DNA of 40,242 nucleotides from DAIUCA01 sp964613675 (GTDB taxonomy: Bacteria; Pseudomonadota; Gammaproteobacteria; Competibacterales; Competibacteraceae), in the NCBI GenBank assembly GCA_964613675.1, contig CAZTIH010000006.1, positions 1 through 40,242 on the forward strand. The letters are read 5' to 3'. The notes beneath the pieces are model-generated. The model ran no database searches and was not told the origin of the DNA. It was given only the letters and a program-made list of their open reading frames with translations. Of the stretch, positions 1-8,732 are shown in pieces. Position numbers and translations under genes: made by a program. Numbering within the stretch: the stretch's first letter is position 1; the number at the start of each line of letters is the position of its first letter.

Positions 1-68
1 GACCATTGACGGATTTCCATTCATCGGAAACCCCTGAACAAGAATCGTGGAATCGCCGAATCGCCGAA

Positions 69-82
69 TTGATCTAGGTCAA
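69..82. promoter_or_regulatory. FNR/ANR-type box upstream of the methyltransferase gene
   Basis: The sequence TTGAT-CTAG-GTCAA matches the FNR/ANR consensus TTGAT-N4-ATCAA at 9 of 10 defined positions. Its centre (75.5) lies about 66 bp upstream of the TTG at 142. A class II FNR promoter, with the box centred at -41.5, would start near 117, leaving a short leader to that TTG. I see no convincing -10 hexamer, so the site rests on the motif alone. The same variant occurs at 23367-23380. Confidence 0.4.
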
Positions 83-141
83 TTTGTTAGTTGAAAAAAT
101 CAAAAAGTCATCTGCTTTGGTCGGTAACACAGGGAATTCCT

Positions 142-672
142 TTGAAAAACATAGCGTTTCATGATTTTCCTTCGCATTACGCAATCACGAATACTCCCCT
201 GGAATTTCTGCTCATCGCCGCTACTGAAAGCACAATCCTGTTCGTCGAATTCGGTAACTGTGAAATCATGCTAGAAGCCTATTTTTTGGCCCGTTTTCCA
301 AAGGCAACTTCAATCTTTCCCCCTCAAGTTCTACAAAATTGTATTGCACAATTTCATCGCTACTTTGAGCGTCCACAGTCGATCACTGCTGTCCATTGCT
401 CATCCATAGGTTCCGAATTCCAACAAATAGTCTGGCGTGCCCTGCAAACCATCCCCGTCGGTCAGACCCGTACCTATGCCCAAATCGCTACCCAAATCGG
501 AAAACCTGCCGCAACTCGTGCCGTCGCTCAAGCCTGTGCCACTAATCCCGTTGCCATCGCCATCCCATGTCATCGCGTCATCGGCAGCGACGGCAAACTG
601 CGCGGCTATCGTTGGGGAATTGCTCGAAAAGCCGCTTTGTTACAATACGAAAATCCTAACTCAGTGAAATAG
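142..672 (+). CDS. ogt: Methylated-DNA--[protein]-cysteine S-methyltransferase (Ogt-like)
   Basis: Suicidal repair protein that moves the alkyl group from O6-alkylguanine (or O4-alkylthymine) in DNA onto its own cysteine. The C-terminal half has the family core: a winged helix with a TYAQIA-like segment, then the active-site motif IPCHRVI with the acceptor Cys, then the GYRWG loop. The open frame begins right after a TAG at 88-90 with a TTG at 91. I prefer the TTG at 142 because AGGGAA at 131-136 is a well-spaced Shine-Dalgarno. That gives 176 residues, close to the usual Ogt length of about 170. There is no ATG until deep inside the domain. The gene is convergent with the DegP-like protease and overlaps its 3' end by 17 bases. 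The function is secure; the start is not. Confidence 0.88.
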   Translation: MKNIAFHDFPSHYAITNTPLEFLLIAATESTILFVEFGNCEIMLEAYFLARFPKATSIFPPQVLQNCIAQFHRYFERPQSITAVHCSSIGSEFQQIVWRALQTIPVGQTRTYAQIATQIGKPAATRAVAQACATNPVAIAIPCHRVIGSDGKLRGYRWGIARKAALLQYENPNSVK

Positions 673-2047
673 TTACAAAAAATGTGTTGTCCCCACGGCG
701 AACTTGCATTAATGCCCGCTTACTTTTGTCCGCTTTCTCAAGTAAAGCCCGTAGCTGACCGGGCGACTCCACAGGCGTCCGATTGAAAGACAAAATGACA
801 TCGTTCGGTCGTAACCCCGCTAACGCCGCCGGACCATCGCTCGTTAAATCTCGTATTACCACCCCGCGCTCTAACTTCAATTGCTCGCGCAACTGCGGAG
901 TTAGCTCCCCAAGGGTTAACCCTAAACCATTCGTCACTTCAGGCGCTTCATTGGCCCGTGCGACAGGATTGTCCGCTTCGGAAAGTTCCCCCACCATCAG
1001 TCTCAACACTTGACGGCTACCTCCCCGCAGGATCTCAACCTCTACCGTATCCCCCACCGGGGTCGCCCCCACAATCGGCGGTAAATTGCTCGAACGCTCA
1101 ATCGGGCGGTTGTTAAAAGTCAAAATTACATCGCCATCTTTAATGCCGGCCCGTTCCGCTGGACTCCCCGGATTAACTTGAGTTACCAGCGCCCCCTGAG
1201 GACGGTTTAGCTGAAAAGATTCCGCAAGTTGTTGATCCATATCCTGAATTCCAACTCCCAACCAGCCTCGTTCAACACGTCCCTTCGTCTGAAGTTGGTT
1301 CGCAACATTCATCGCAACATTGATCGGAATCGCAAACGATAGCCCCTGATAACCCCCGCTGCGCGTGTAAATCTGCGCGTTAATACCTACAACCGTGCCT
1401 TCTAGATTGAATAACGGTCCACCCGAATTGCCCGGATTAACCGCCGCGTCCGTCTGAATGAAAGGAACATAAGTGCCATCGGGCAAGCTGCGAGATAGCG
1501 CACTCACAATTCCCTGGGTTGCCGATCGTTCAAACCCAAACGGCGACCCAATCGCCAAGACCCAATCGCCCACCCGCAACGCATCAGAATCGCCAATCCG
1601 TACCGTCGGTAAATCACCCGCTTCGACCTTCAACAACGCCACATCAGTGCGTTCATCAGAACCCACGAGCTGCGCTTGTAATTCCCGACGATCCGCCAAA
1701 ATCACAACGATTTCTTCAGCATTATCAACCACATGCGCATTCGTCAGAATTAATCCATTGCTGTCAATGATGAATCCAGACCCCTGAGCACGAGGATCAA
1801 AAAACCGACGTCGTGGGTTTGGCGAACGCTCTTGGCGAGGCATTCCCTCAAAAAAACGCCGAAATGGTTCTGGAATCGCCTCTTCAAGGTCTGAATTCAG
1901 CGTCGGTGTGGAACGGGACGCCCGAACATTCACAACGGCTGAACCATAATTTTCGATGAGATCGCTAAAATTAGGTAATTCGCGTGCCAACGAATAAGTA
2001 TTTGCAGTTAATAAAAAAATAGCTCCAATGAGCCAATTTGTACGCAT
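656..2047 (-). CDS. degQ: Periplasmic Do-family serine protease (DegP/DegQ)
   Basis: Envelope quality-control protease and chaperone that degrades misfolded periplasmic proteins. The 463-residue product has a signal peptide (about residues 1-21). A trypsin-like domain follows with the full catalytic triad: His105 in LTNAHVV, Asp135 in DVALLK and Ser208 in NPGNSGGPL. Two PDZ domains come next, at about 245-340 and 365-460. Length and two-PDZ layout match DegP/DegQ/MucD rather than the one-PDZ DegS. The ATG has a GAGG ribosome site. The gene is divergent from an OmpR-type two-component system across 163 bp that hold a tandem repeat (2114-2155), so that system may control it. DegP versus DegQ cannot be settled from sequence alone. 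Confidence 0.95.
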   Translation of the reverse strand: MRTNWLIGAIFLLTANTYSLARELPNFSDLIENYGSAVVNVRASRSTPTLNSDLEEAIPEPFRRFFEGMPRQERSPNPRRRFFDPRAQGSGFIIDSNGLILTNAHVVDNAEEIVVILADRRELQAQLVGSDERTDVALLKVEAGDLPTVRIGDSDALRVGDWVLAIGSPFGFERSATQGIVSALSRSLPDGTYVPFIQTDAAVNPGNSGGPLFNLEGTVVGINAQIYTRSGGYQGLSFAIPINVAMNVANQLQTKGRVERGWLGVGIQDMDQQLAESFQLNRPQGALVTQVNPGSPAERAGIKDGDVILTFNNRPIERSSNLPPIVGATPVGDTVEVEILRGGSRQVLRLMVGELSEADNPVARANEAPEVTNGLGLTLGELTPQLREQLKLERGVVIRDLTSDGPAALAGLRPNDVILSFNRTPVESPGQLRALLEKADKSKRALMQVRRGDNTFFVTISLS

Positions 2048-2113
2048 GGTTTAATGGCCTCTATCGCGTTGTATGAGAACGGTTTTATTGACCGATTGAT
2101 TCCGAACTTAATG

Positions 2114-2155
2114 GGCGATTTACGTTAATGTCATAGGCAATTTACGGCAATGTCA
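2114..2155. promoter_or_regulatory. Tandem 20-bp direct repeat, probable response-regulator operator
   Basis: Two 20-bp units (2114-2133 and 2136-2155) differ at only three positions and sit 22 bp apart, two turns of the helix. They share the cores ATTTACG and AATGTCA. They lie between the divergent protease gene and the response-regulator gene. A -10-like TACTAT at 2180-2185 starts 24 bp after the second unit, so the repeat would cover or abut a weak -35. That is the usual position for an OmpR/PhoB-type activator. The repeat is visible in the sequence; its role is inferred. Confidence 0.6.
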
Positions 2156-2210
2156 CGCACAAAAATGGTCTCTGGTTTCTACTATTCCAGATAAGTCCTT
2201 TTGGGTTTTT

Positions 2211-2891
2211 ATGAAAATGAAATTATTAGTCATCGAAGATGATCGGGAAGCCGCCAACTATTTGTGTCGGGGATTGATGGAGTGTGGTCACGAGGTTGAT
2301 CACGCTGAAGACGGCGAAATCGGCCTGCAACGCGCACGGGCAAGTCAATACGAAGTTTTGATTGTCGACCGCATGTTGCCCAAGTTAGATGGGCTCACGG
2401 TGATTAGCTTGCTGCGGGAAAACGCTATTGACACGCCTGTACTTGTGCTCAGTGCGTTAGGCGAGGTCGATGATCGCGTGGCGGGATTGCGGGCGGGCGG
2501 GGATGATTATCTCGTAAAACCCTATGCCTTCAATGAGTTACTCGCTCGTCTCGATGCCCTCCAGCGTCGCGCCAGCCAAGTTCCTCAGACATTGCTCAAG
2601 GTGGCCGACCTCGAATTAGATCGGCTAAAACATCGCGTGACTCGTGCGGGAAAATCGCTACATCTGCAACCGCGTGAATTTCGGTTATTAGAGTATCTGA
2701 TGCGCCATGCGGGCCAAGTCGTCACGCGCACCATGTTGTTGGAACAGGTGTGGAATTATCATTTTGATCCCCAAACGAATGTCGTCGATGTTCACATCAG
2801 CCGTTTGCGCGGGAAAATCGACCGAGGTTTTGAACCCACGCTGCTACATACCGTTCGCGGGATGGGTTACAGCTTGCGTCTGCCGGAATAA
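2211..2891 (+). CDS. OmpR/PhoB-family two-component response regulator
   Basis: DNA-binding response regulator of 226 residues. The receiver domain (about 3-118) has the acidic pair in VIEDD, the phospho-acceptor Asp53 in VDRMLP, the Ser/Thr in VLSALGE and the conserved Lys in LVKPYAF. A winged-helix OmpR-type output domain (about 130-225) ends in the typical HTVRGMGYSL. It most resembles the QseB/PmrA/CopR group. The histidine-kinase gene starts 3 bases after its stop, so they form one operon. An ATG at 2217 is an equally possible start, as the ribosome site is weak. The divergent protease and the tandem repeat upstream suggest autoregulation and control of an envelope function. The stimulus is unknown. 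Confidence 0.93.
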   Translation: MKMKLLVIEDDREAANYLCRGLMECGHEVDHAEDGEIGLQRARASQYEVLIVDRMLPKLDGLTVISLLRENAIDTPVLVLSALGEVDDRVAGLRAGGDDYLVKPYAFNELLARLDALQRRASQVPQTLLKVADLELDRLKHRVTRAGKSLHLQPREFRLLEYLMRHAGQVVTRTMLLEQVWNYHFDPQTNVVDVHISRLRGKIDRGFEPTLLHTVRGMGYSLRLPE

Positions 2892-2894
2892 CCC

Positions 2895-4308
2895 TTGATT
2901 AGTGGTTTTCGACGCGGGCAATGGCCCCGTTTATTGCGCACGACCGCGTTTCGCCTCTCTCTGGGATACGCGGTGCTTTACGGCTTTGCGGCATTGTCGG
3001 GGCTTATCTATGTGTATTGGACTACCGCTAATTTCATTCAAATTCAAATAGATAAACGCCTTGAGCTTGAAACACAGGTGCTTTTGAGTCGTTATCAGCA
3101 CCAAGCCTTGCCCGCCCTCGTCGAGACGCTTCGTCAACGGGGCCAAAGCGGGAATCGGTTGCAGCTCTTTTTTTATCTGCTGTTTAGCCCAACACAGGAC
3201 CCCATGATGGGAACGAGTGCTCAGCGTCTCGAAGAACTCAGTCAACAGCCGCCGGGGTTTACCACATTACATCTCGGCGAGGTGTTGTCTCACATACCGG
3301 AGGGGCTTAAATCCGAAACCCCCGTGCGAGTCTTGATTAGCAATGTGGCGGGGGGCTATCGGTTGCTTGTAGGGCGCGATCTCAACGATGAGACGGTGTT
3401 GTTGCAACACACCTTATTTACGGTCGTCATTGTCAGTGCTGTCATTTTTTTAGTCACGCTACTTGGAAGTCTTTGGTTAGGTCACCGTGCTTTGCGTCGC
3501 ATCGACATCATTAATCGCACTGCCGGCGACATTATGGCGGGAAATTTCGCGCAACGACTGCCTGTTACCACTAAAAATAATGAATTTGACGAGTTGAGTC
3601 ATAAACTAAACGCTATGCTCGACCGCATCGAAAAACTGTTACTGGGTATGCGACAGGTGACCGATAATGTCGCGCATGACCTGCGTAAACCTTTGACGAG
3701 ATTGAGAAATCGCCTTGAAGTCGCATTGATGGAAAATCGCACGGGAGATGTGTGTCAACAAGCCATCAGTCAAGCTATAGATGATGCCGATGATTTATTA
3801 CGTACCTTCAACGCGCTGTTGAGCATCGCGCAGGCCGAGGCGGGGGTGAAGCNNNNNNNNNNGTGCGGTGGTGGCGGATGTGGCGGAGATGTACGAGGCG
3901 GTGGCGGAGGATCACGGCTTGTATTGGGATGGTCACTGGGACGACCATTTGCGCATCGACGGGCAGCAGCAATTGTTAGCACAGGCACTCTCAAATCTGC
4001 TCGACAACGCCATGAAATACACCCCAACAGGCGAGAAAATCACTCTAAAACTCGTGAAAAACGGTGAATTTGCCGTGGTGACCGTTGCCGATTCAGGCCC
4101 TGGAATCGCAGAAAACGACCGTCAGCGAGTGTTGGAACGATTTGTACGGCTGGATAGCGCACGGAGCTTGCCAGGCAATGGCTTGGGGCTGTCCCTAGTG
4201 AAGGCCGTTGCACAACTACATCAGGCGACCCTCACGTTGAGCGATAACGCTCCTGGGTTGAAGGTCGAGTTAGCGTTTCCACTGAAAAAAACGCCGAAAA
4301 AATCCTAG
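2895..4308 (+). CDS. Sensor histidine kinase, partner of the upstream regulator (contains an N-gap)
   Basis: Membrane-bound kinase that should phosphorylate the regulator encoded just upstream. A first membrane segment lies at about residues 20-45, then a periplasmic sensor region. A second membrane segment (about 175-195) leads into HAMP and an H-box with the phospho-acceptor His in VAHDLRKPLTRLR. After the gap come the N-box (LLDNAMKYTP), the G1 box (DSGPGI) and the G2 box (GNGLGLSLVK). Ten Ns at 3853-3862 change the apparent reading frame. The two sides fit one kinase: the sequence resumes at AVVADVAEMYEAVAED, so only about ten residues are probably missing, with no duplicated region. The proposed start is TTG at 2895. 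The short periplasmic domain matches no ligand-binding family I recognise. Confidence 0.9.
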
Positions 4309-4349
4309 AAATCGCTACATTATGGGGCGATCTTTGGAGATAATTTTTC

Positions 4350-6392
4350 ATGAATCGACCCTTTCATTGCCTATACCGTCACGGATTTACGCGAGTTGCG
4401 GTGGCGATCCCCACGGTGCAACTTGCTGATCCAGCGAGCAATTTGCAACACACATTGGCATTAGCTCGCCAGGCCGCCGACGATCATGCGGTGTTGACCG
4501 TGTTCCCCGAATTGGGGCTATCGGGTTACAGCAATGACGATTTATTCCATCAGCAAATTTTGTTGCGAAATGTCGAATTAGCGGTTCTCGAATTACGCGA
4601 ATTAAGTGAATTCATTAACACCATTATACTCATTGGAGCGCCTATCAAACGGAAGGGGCGTTTATTCAATGTAGCGCTGGTGATTTATGGCGGTCGCATT
4701 TTAGGGGCGGTGCCAAAGAGTTATTTGCCGAATTATCGGGAGTTTTACGAAAGTCGGCAGTTTGCCAGTGCCTATGAGGCGTTTTTTCACACGATTGATT
4801 TGGGTAATGAAACAATTCCGTTTGGTACTAACTTATTGTTTCGTATCAGAAATGAATTGGCTTTGCAATTCGCTATTGAAATTTGTGAAGACCTATGGGC
4901 TCCCATTCCTCCGAGTAGTTGGGCGACCCAAGCAGGGGCTTTAGTCGTCGCCAACTTGTCTGCTAGTAACAGTGCAATTGGGAAAGCGAATTACCGTCGT
5001 CAATTAGTTTTAGATCAATCGGCAAAAACAAATTCAGCGTATTTGTATGCGGGCGCAGGAATGGGCGAATCGACTACCGATTTAGCATGGGATGGTCACG
5101 GGATAATTGCAGAAAATGGGCGGTTATTGGCGGAAACGGTGCGTTATTCGGAAGCCCAGTTGATTTACGCCGACGTCGATTTGGAACGTCTCGAACAGGA
5201 GCGTATGCAATGGACTACCTTTGGGCAAAGTCGTCGGGCGCATTTGGGAGAACTTGCTAAGTTTCAAATTATTGATTTTGCTTTTGATTTGCCCGAAGTC
5301 GCCATTCCGTTACGCCGTAAAATAAATCGTTTTCCGTATGTTCCCGCGCGCCAAGCCGATCGTGCAGAACGCTGTGAAGAAGTGTATCAGATTCAAGTTC
5401 AGAGCTTAAAACAACGCTTAAAAACGAGTGGATTCAATAAATTAGTGATAGGTGTTTCAGGCGGATTGGATTCTACACAAGCGTTATTGGTGGCCGCCCG
5501 AGCGATGGATGAGTTGGGCTTGTCGCGTCAGAACATTTTGGGCTACTCCATGCCTGGTTTTGCGACCAGCGAAAGAACCCGTCAACAGGCGCGTGATCTC
5601 ATGGCGCTACTGGGTATCTGTAGCCATGAAATCGACATTCGTCCTTCGTGCCAGCAGATGTTGCAGGACTTACAGCATCCCGCCGCCGAAAATGTTCCTC
5701 TGTACGATGTCACGTTCGAGAATGTTCAGGCGGGGGAACGGACATCGCATTTATTTAGATTGGCGAATTACCATCGGGCGTTGGTATTAGGGACGGGAGA
5801 TTTAAGTGAATTAGCTTTGGGATGGGCGACTTATGGTGTGGGCGATCAGATGTCTCATTATGCAATTAATGCGTCGTTGCCCAAAACGCTAATTCAGTAC
5901 TTAATTTTGTATTTAGCTCACCGCGAATCCAACGAAACTGCGCGTGTATTGGCGCAAATTGTGGAAACTGAAATTTCTCCCGAACTCGTGCCCGGCACTC
6001 ACTCCAGCAATCAACCTCAGCAAAAAACCGAAAATTTTATTGGGCCTTACGCGCTTCAGGATTTTAACCTTTATTATTTTACACGATACGGTTTTGCGCC
6101 GACTAAAATTGCCTATTTGAGTTTTCACGCTTGGGCAAACGAATTAGCGGGAGAATGGCCCGACGATTGGCCAACTTCTCGGCGTCAGCATTACGATTTG
6201 CCCGAAATAAAACATTGGTTAAAGGTCTTTTTAACGCGCTTTTTTACCCAACAATTTAAGCGTTCTTGTATTCCCAATGGCCCCAAGATTGGTTCGGGCG
6301 GTTCGCTGTCTCCACGCGGCGATTGGCGAATGCCCAGTGATGCCACCGCGACGGCTTGGCTTAACGATTGGGAACAGATTCCGAATGAGTGA
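4350..6392 (+). CDS. nadE: Glutamine-dependent NAD+ synthetase
   Basis: Makes NAD+ from nicotinate adenine dinucleotide, ATP and glutamine, the last step of NAD synthesis. The 680-residue product is the long two-domain form, similar in length and opening sequence to the mycobacterial enzyme. The N-terminal glutaminase has the nitrilase triad Glu54 (FPELGLSGY), Lys123 (PKSYLPNYREF) and Cys179 (EICEDLW). The C-terminal synthetase has the PP-loop SGGLDST near residue 370. GGAGA precedes the ATG at good spacing. The gene stands alone, downstream of the two-component genes and convergent with an FAD oxidoreductase gene. Its glutaminase domain makes it independent of external ammonia. Confidence 0.96.
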   Translation: MNRPFHCLYRHGFTRVAVAIPTVQLADPASNLQHTLALARQAADDHAVLTVFPELGLSGYSNDDLFHQQILLRNVELAVLELRELSEFINTIILIGAPIKRKGRLFNVALVIYGGRILGAVPKSYLPNYREFYESRQFASAYEAFFHTIDLGNETIPFGTNLLFRIRNELALQFAIEICEDLWAPIPPSSWATQAGALVVANLSASNSAIGKANYRRQLVLDQSAKTNSAYLYAGAGMGESTTDLAWDGHGIIAENGRLLAETVRYSEAQLIYADVDLERLEQERMQWTTFGQSRRAHLGELAKFQIIDFAFDLPEVAIPLRRKINRFPYVPARQADRAERCEEVYQIQVQSLKQRLKTSGFNKLVIGVSGGLDSTQALLVAARAMDELGLSRQNILGYSMPGFATSERTRQQARDLMALLGICSHEIDIRPSCQQMLQDLQHPAAENVPLYDVTFENVQAGERTSHLFRLANYHRALVLGTGDLSELALGWATYGVGDQMSHYAINASLPKTLIQYLILYLAHRESNETARVLAQIVETEISPELVPGTHSSNQPQQKTENFIGPYALQDFNLYYFTRYGFAPTKIAYLSFHAWANELAGEWPDDWPTSRRQHYDLPEIKHWLKVFLTRFFTQQFKRSCIPNGPKIGSGGSLSPRGDWRMPSDATATAWLNDWEQIPNE

Positions 6393-6405
6393 GTTAAGTG
6401 GGTTC

Positions 6406-7716
6406 TTATGAGATCTTCAGAGATTGGCAGACCACTTTTGCTAACTGCTTCCCCGTCTGTACGCTTTCGGAAATCGAACGATCTTCGGGGTAGTAATAAG
6501 CCGTATCCGCCATAAATAGCCCGTCGATGGGGGCTTTCATGGGGGGAAGCTGATCAAAAAAGTGAGGTGGACAAATGGTTTGCGCGAATTCGTAGCGCGA
6601 CACCTTACTGCTCAATACCCAGTCACGGCGAAATTCGGCATTGATCCTCGGTAAGTAACTTAAGACTTCTTCAATCAGATCCGCATCGGGAGCGCGATAT
6701 TTCAGATGGTTTTGAGGCATGTAAAACGGTGCGTAAACCAGTGAATTGCTTAATGGGTTCAGATTGGAATATTCAATTAATCCGGGAATCGCAATCTCTG
6801 AATCACTGATGTTGAGCCAAAAATTGTGGGTAAGGGGATGTTTTAACTTGAGAAGTACACAAGCAACCGCGATGTTCTGAATCGCTTTAATCTGTGAAAT
6901 TAGCGTATCGGGTAACGCGGGAGCCAATCTGGGTAGATACGGTAATGGAATAGTGGACACGATTCCGTCGCAAATATGATGGCCCTGCACCGTTTCCAGC
7001 CCTACCACCTTTTGATTTTCAACAACAAATTTTCTCGCGCCACAGGAAAGATGAATTTGGCCGCCTCGCGCAATGATGTGTTCTTTAAGCGCATCGAGGA
7101 CGACATCAGAACCTCCTTCTAGATAGCCTAGCTGTTCTTGGAACAGATTTTTGCGCGACAACGCAATTCGCTTAATGCGCGTTCCAATCCAAGCCGCCGA
7201 GAGTTGATCGGTAAACTCATGAAATTTCAGCTCAAATAAAGGTTTCCACAGCGTGTTATAGGCCCGTTCGCCGACCCAAGTTTTAAGCCAGGTAATAGCG
7301 TTGATCGCATCGTATTTGCGCCAATCATTGATGCGTTTGGCATACATGGCCAATGCGGCGTAACGCAGTTTTGAGACGAAATCGAGCTTCGGAAAGGTTA
7401 ATAAGGCTTGCGGCGTTCCCCAAGGATAAAGTTGTCCCTCGTAATAGAATCCCATTTTGGTATCTCGCCAGCGCAATTTATCTGTTAAGTGTAGTTCGTC
7501 GAGCAAATCGAACAAGGGATAATCGGTTTTGCAGATAAAATGGTAGTAACGCTCGATTTTCAGGCCATCAAAATCAAATGATGCCGACATGCCACCAATA
7601 CGGTCGTCATGTTCAAATAAATCAATTTGAAAGCCCGCTTTTAATAGCTCTAACGCGCAAATTAAACCCATCGGGCCAGCCCCAATCACGGCAATTTTTT
7701 TAGCGGAAAAACTCAT
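6406..7716 (-). CDS. FAD/NAD(P)-dependent oxidoreductase (amine oxidase / protoporphyrinogen oxidase-like)
   Basis: Flavoprotein of 436 residues with an N-terminal dinucleotide-binding fold (IGAGPMG, residues 11-17), an acidic strand end (LFEHD) and the following RIGGMSAS loop. A C-terminal FAD motif contains LFMADTAYYYPEDRSI. The family is the NAD(P)/FAD oxidoreductases annotated as amine oxidase or UDP-galactopyranose-mutase-like, often found beside sugar epimerases and glycosyltransferases. It is the last gene of the lptM-lysA-epimerase operon and overlaps the epimerase by 4 bases (ATGA). That coupling suggests both enzymes act on the same sugar or isoprenoid-linked substrate. The substrate cannot be read from the sequence. 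Base composition here looks more AT-rich than the rest of the window. Confidence 0.75.
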   Translation of the reverse strand: MSFSAKKIAVIGAGPMGLICALELLKAGFQIDLFEHDDRIGGMSASFDFDGLKIERYYHFICKTDYPLFDLLDELHLTDKLRWRDTKMGFYYEGQLYPWGTPQALLTFPKLDFVSKLRYAALAMYAKRINDWRKYDAINAITWLKTWVGERAYNTLWKPLFELKFHEFTDQLSAAWIGTRIKRIALSRKNLFQEQLGYLEGGSDVVLDALKEHIIARGGQIHLSCGARKFVVENQKVVGLETVQGHHICDGIVSTIPLPYLPRLAPALPDTLISQIKAIQNIAVACVLLKLKHPLTHNFWLNISDSEIAIPGLIEYSNLNPLSNSLVYAPFYMPQNHLKYRAPDADLIEEVLSYLPRINAEFRRDWVLSSKVSRYEFAQTICPPHFFDQLPPMKAPIDGLFMADTAYYYPEDRSISESVQTGKQLAKVVCQSLKIS

Positions 7717-8732
7717 GTCCGTTGCACCCTAATTTGACTGTATTGTGGGTGGTTAAAAGTTTCGTTAATAGCATCGCTAAAGGCCGTTAATGGCAATCCA
7801 AAAACGGCAATAGTATCGACGCCAATAAATTCATCGCCAGCAGTCAATGCTTTTAATTGATCGGCAGTGAAAGGCGGTTGCTTGGAAAATAGGGAATAGA
7901 ATTTTAATAATCGGCTGAATAACGATACGGGGATTTTAATTATCGGGGTATTTAATCGCTTTGCTTTTTTGATCGCGTAAATCATGTCGATATAGTCGAT
8001 TTGTTCGCGACCAACGATGTCGTAGATTTGCCCCTCCGGTTGACTCTCCATGCACCGAACAATAATGCGGCAAAAGTCCCGATTGTACAGCGGTTGACGC
8101 ATGTAACGGCCATCACCCGGAATCGGAAAAAGAGGAGTCCATTCCATAAATCTTGCGAGCCAACCTAAGTGTTTTGGATCAAACCAGCCAAACATTAAAG
8201 TAGGGCGCAGAATGACATAATTTGTCGAATGCTGTTGCCCATAATTAATCACCATTTTTTCCTGTGTTTTTTTCGTTTCAGTGTAATCATCATTGGCAAC
8301 TGAGTTAACTACTGATGAGCTAATATGAATGAGGTAAGGCGGGCGTTCACACTGATTAAGTGCTTCTAATACCTGCGCCGTGCTTTCTAAATTATTGCGG
8401 TCAAATAGCGCACGATTTTTTCCCGTAATTTGGGCCTGTAATTGAATCACGCATTGAGCGTCCCGTAATTCACTTTGCCAATCTCCTTTTTCAGCTAAAT
8501 CAGCCGCTATAATTTTGGCATCTGAATTAAGCGATTGAATAATTCCGAGGTTGTATTCGTGTTTATCAATCGCGACGAGATGGCGATACCCACAATGCTG
8601 TAGCTCAACCATCAGATTTTGGCCGACTAAACCCGCTGCGCCTAAAACGACGATTTTGTCTGTAGGCGACATCTGATTCCGCTGGGGAACGGGGGGAATC
8701 TGCGCATGTAATGAGGAAGTTTTGAGCGTCAT
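7713..8732 (-). CDS. NAD-dependent epimerase/dehydratase (extended SDR)
   Basis: Extended short-chain dehydrogenase of 339 residues, the class that modifies nucleotide sugars. The Rossmann motif VLGAAGLVGQN lies near residue 30, a Ser cluster in HISSS follows, and the catalytic Tyr-x3-Lys is YTETK. The ATG at 8732 immediately follows the lysA stop (TAAATG). GGAGG at 8744-8748 supports it, although an internal ATG at 8672 just before the Rossmann fold is also possible. It overlaps the downstream oxidoreductase by 4 bases. In many gammaproteobacteria lysA is followed by dapF, so this neighbour is unusual. The exact sugar substrate is not identifiable. Confidence 0.8.
   Translation of the reverse strand: MTLKTSSLHAQIPPVPQRNQMSPTDKIVVLGAAGLVGQNLMVELQHCGYRHLVAIDKHEYNLGIIQSLNSDAKIIAADLAEKGDWQSELRDAQCVIQLQAQITGKNRALFDRNNLESTAQVLEALNQCERPPYLIHISSSVVNSVANDDYTETKKTQEKMVINYGQQHSTNYVILRPTLMFGWFDPKHLGWLARFMEWTPLFPIPGDGRYMRQPLYNRDFCRIIVRCMESQPEGQIYDIVGREQIDYIDMIYAIKKAKRLNTPIIKIPVSLFSRLLKFYSLFSKQPPFTADQLKALTAGDEFIGVDTIAVFGLPLTAFSDAINETFNHPQYSQIRVQRT

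Noticed and set aside
1..37. Possible tail of an upstream gene, ending in TGA at 35-37
   Set aside because: Only eleven codons are visible and they match no family I know, so I cannot support a gene.
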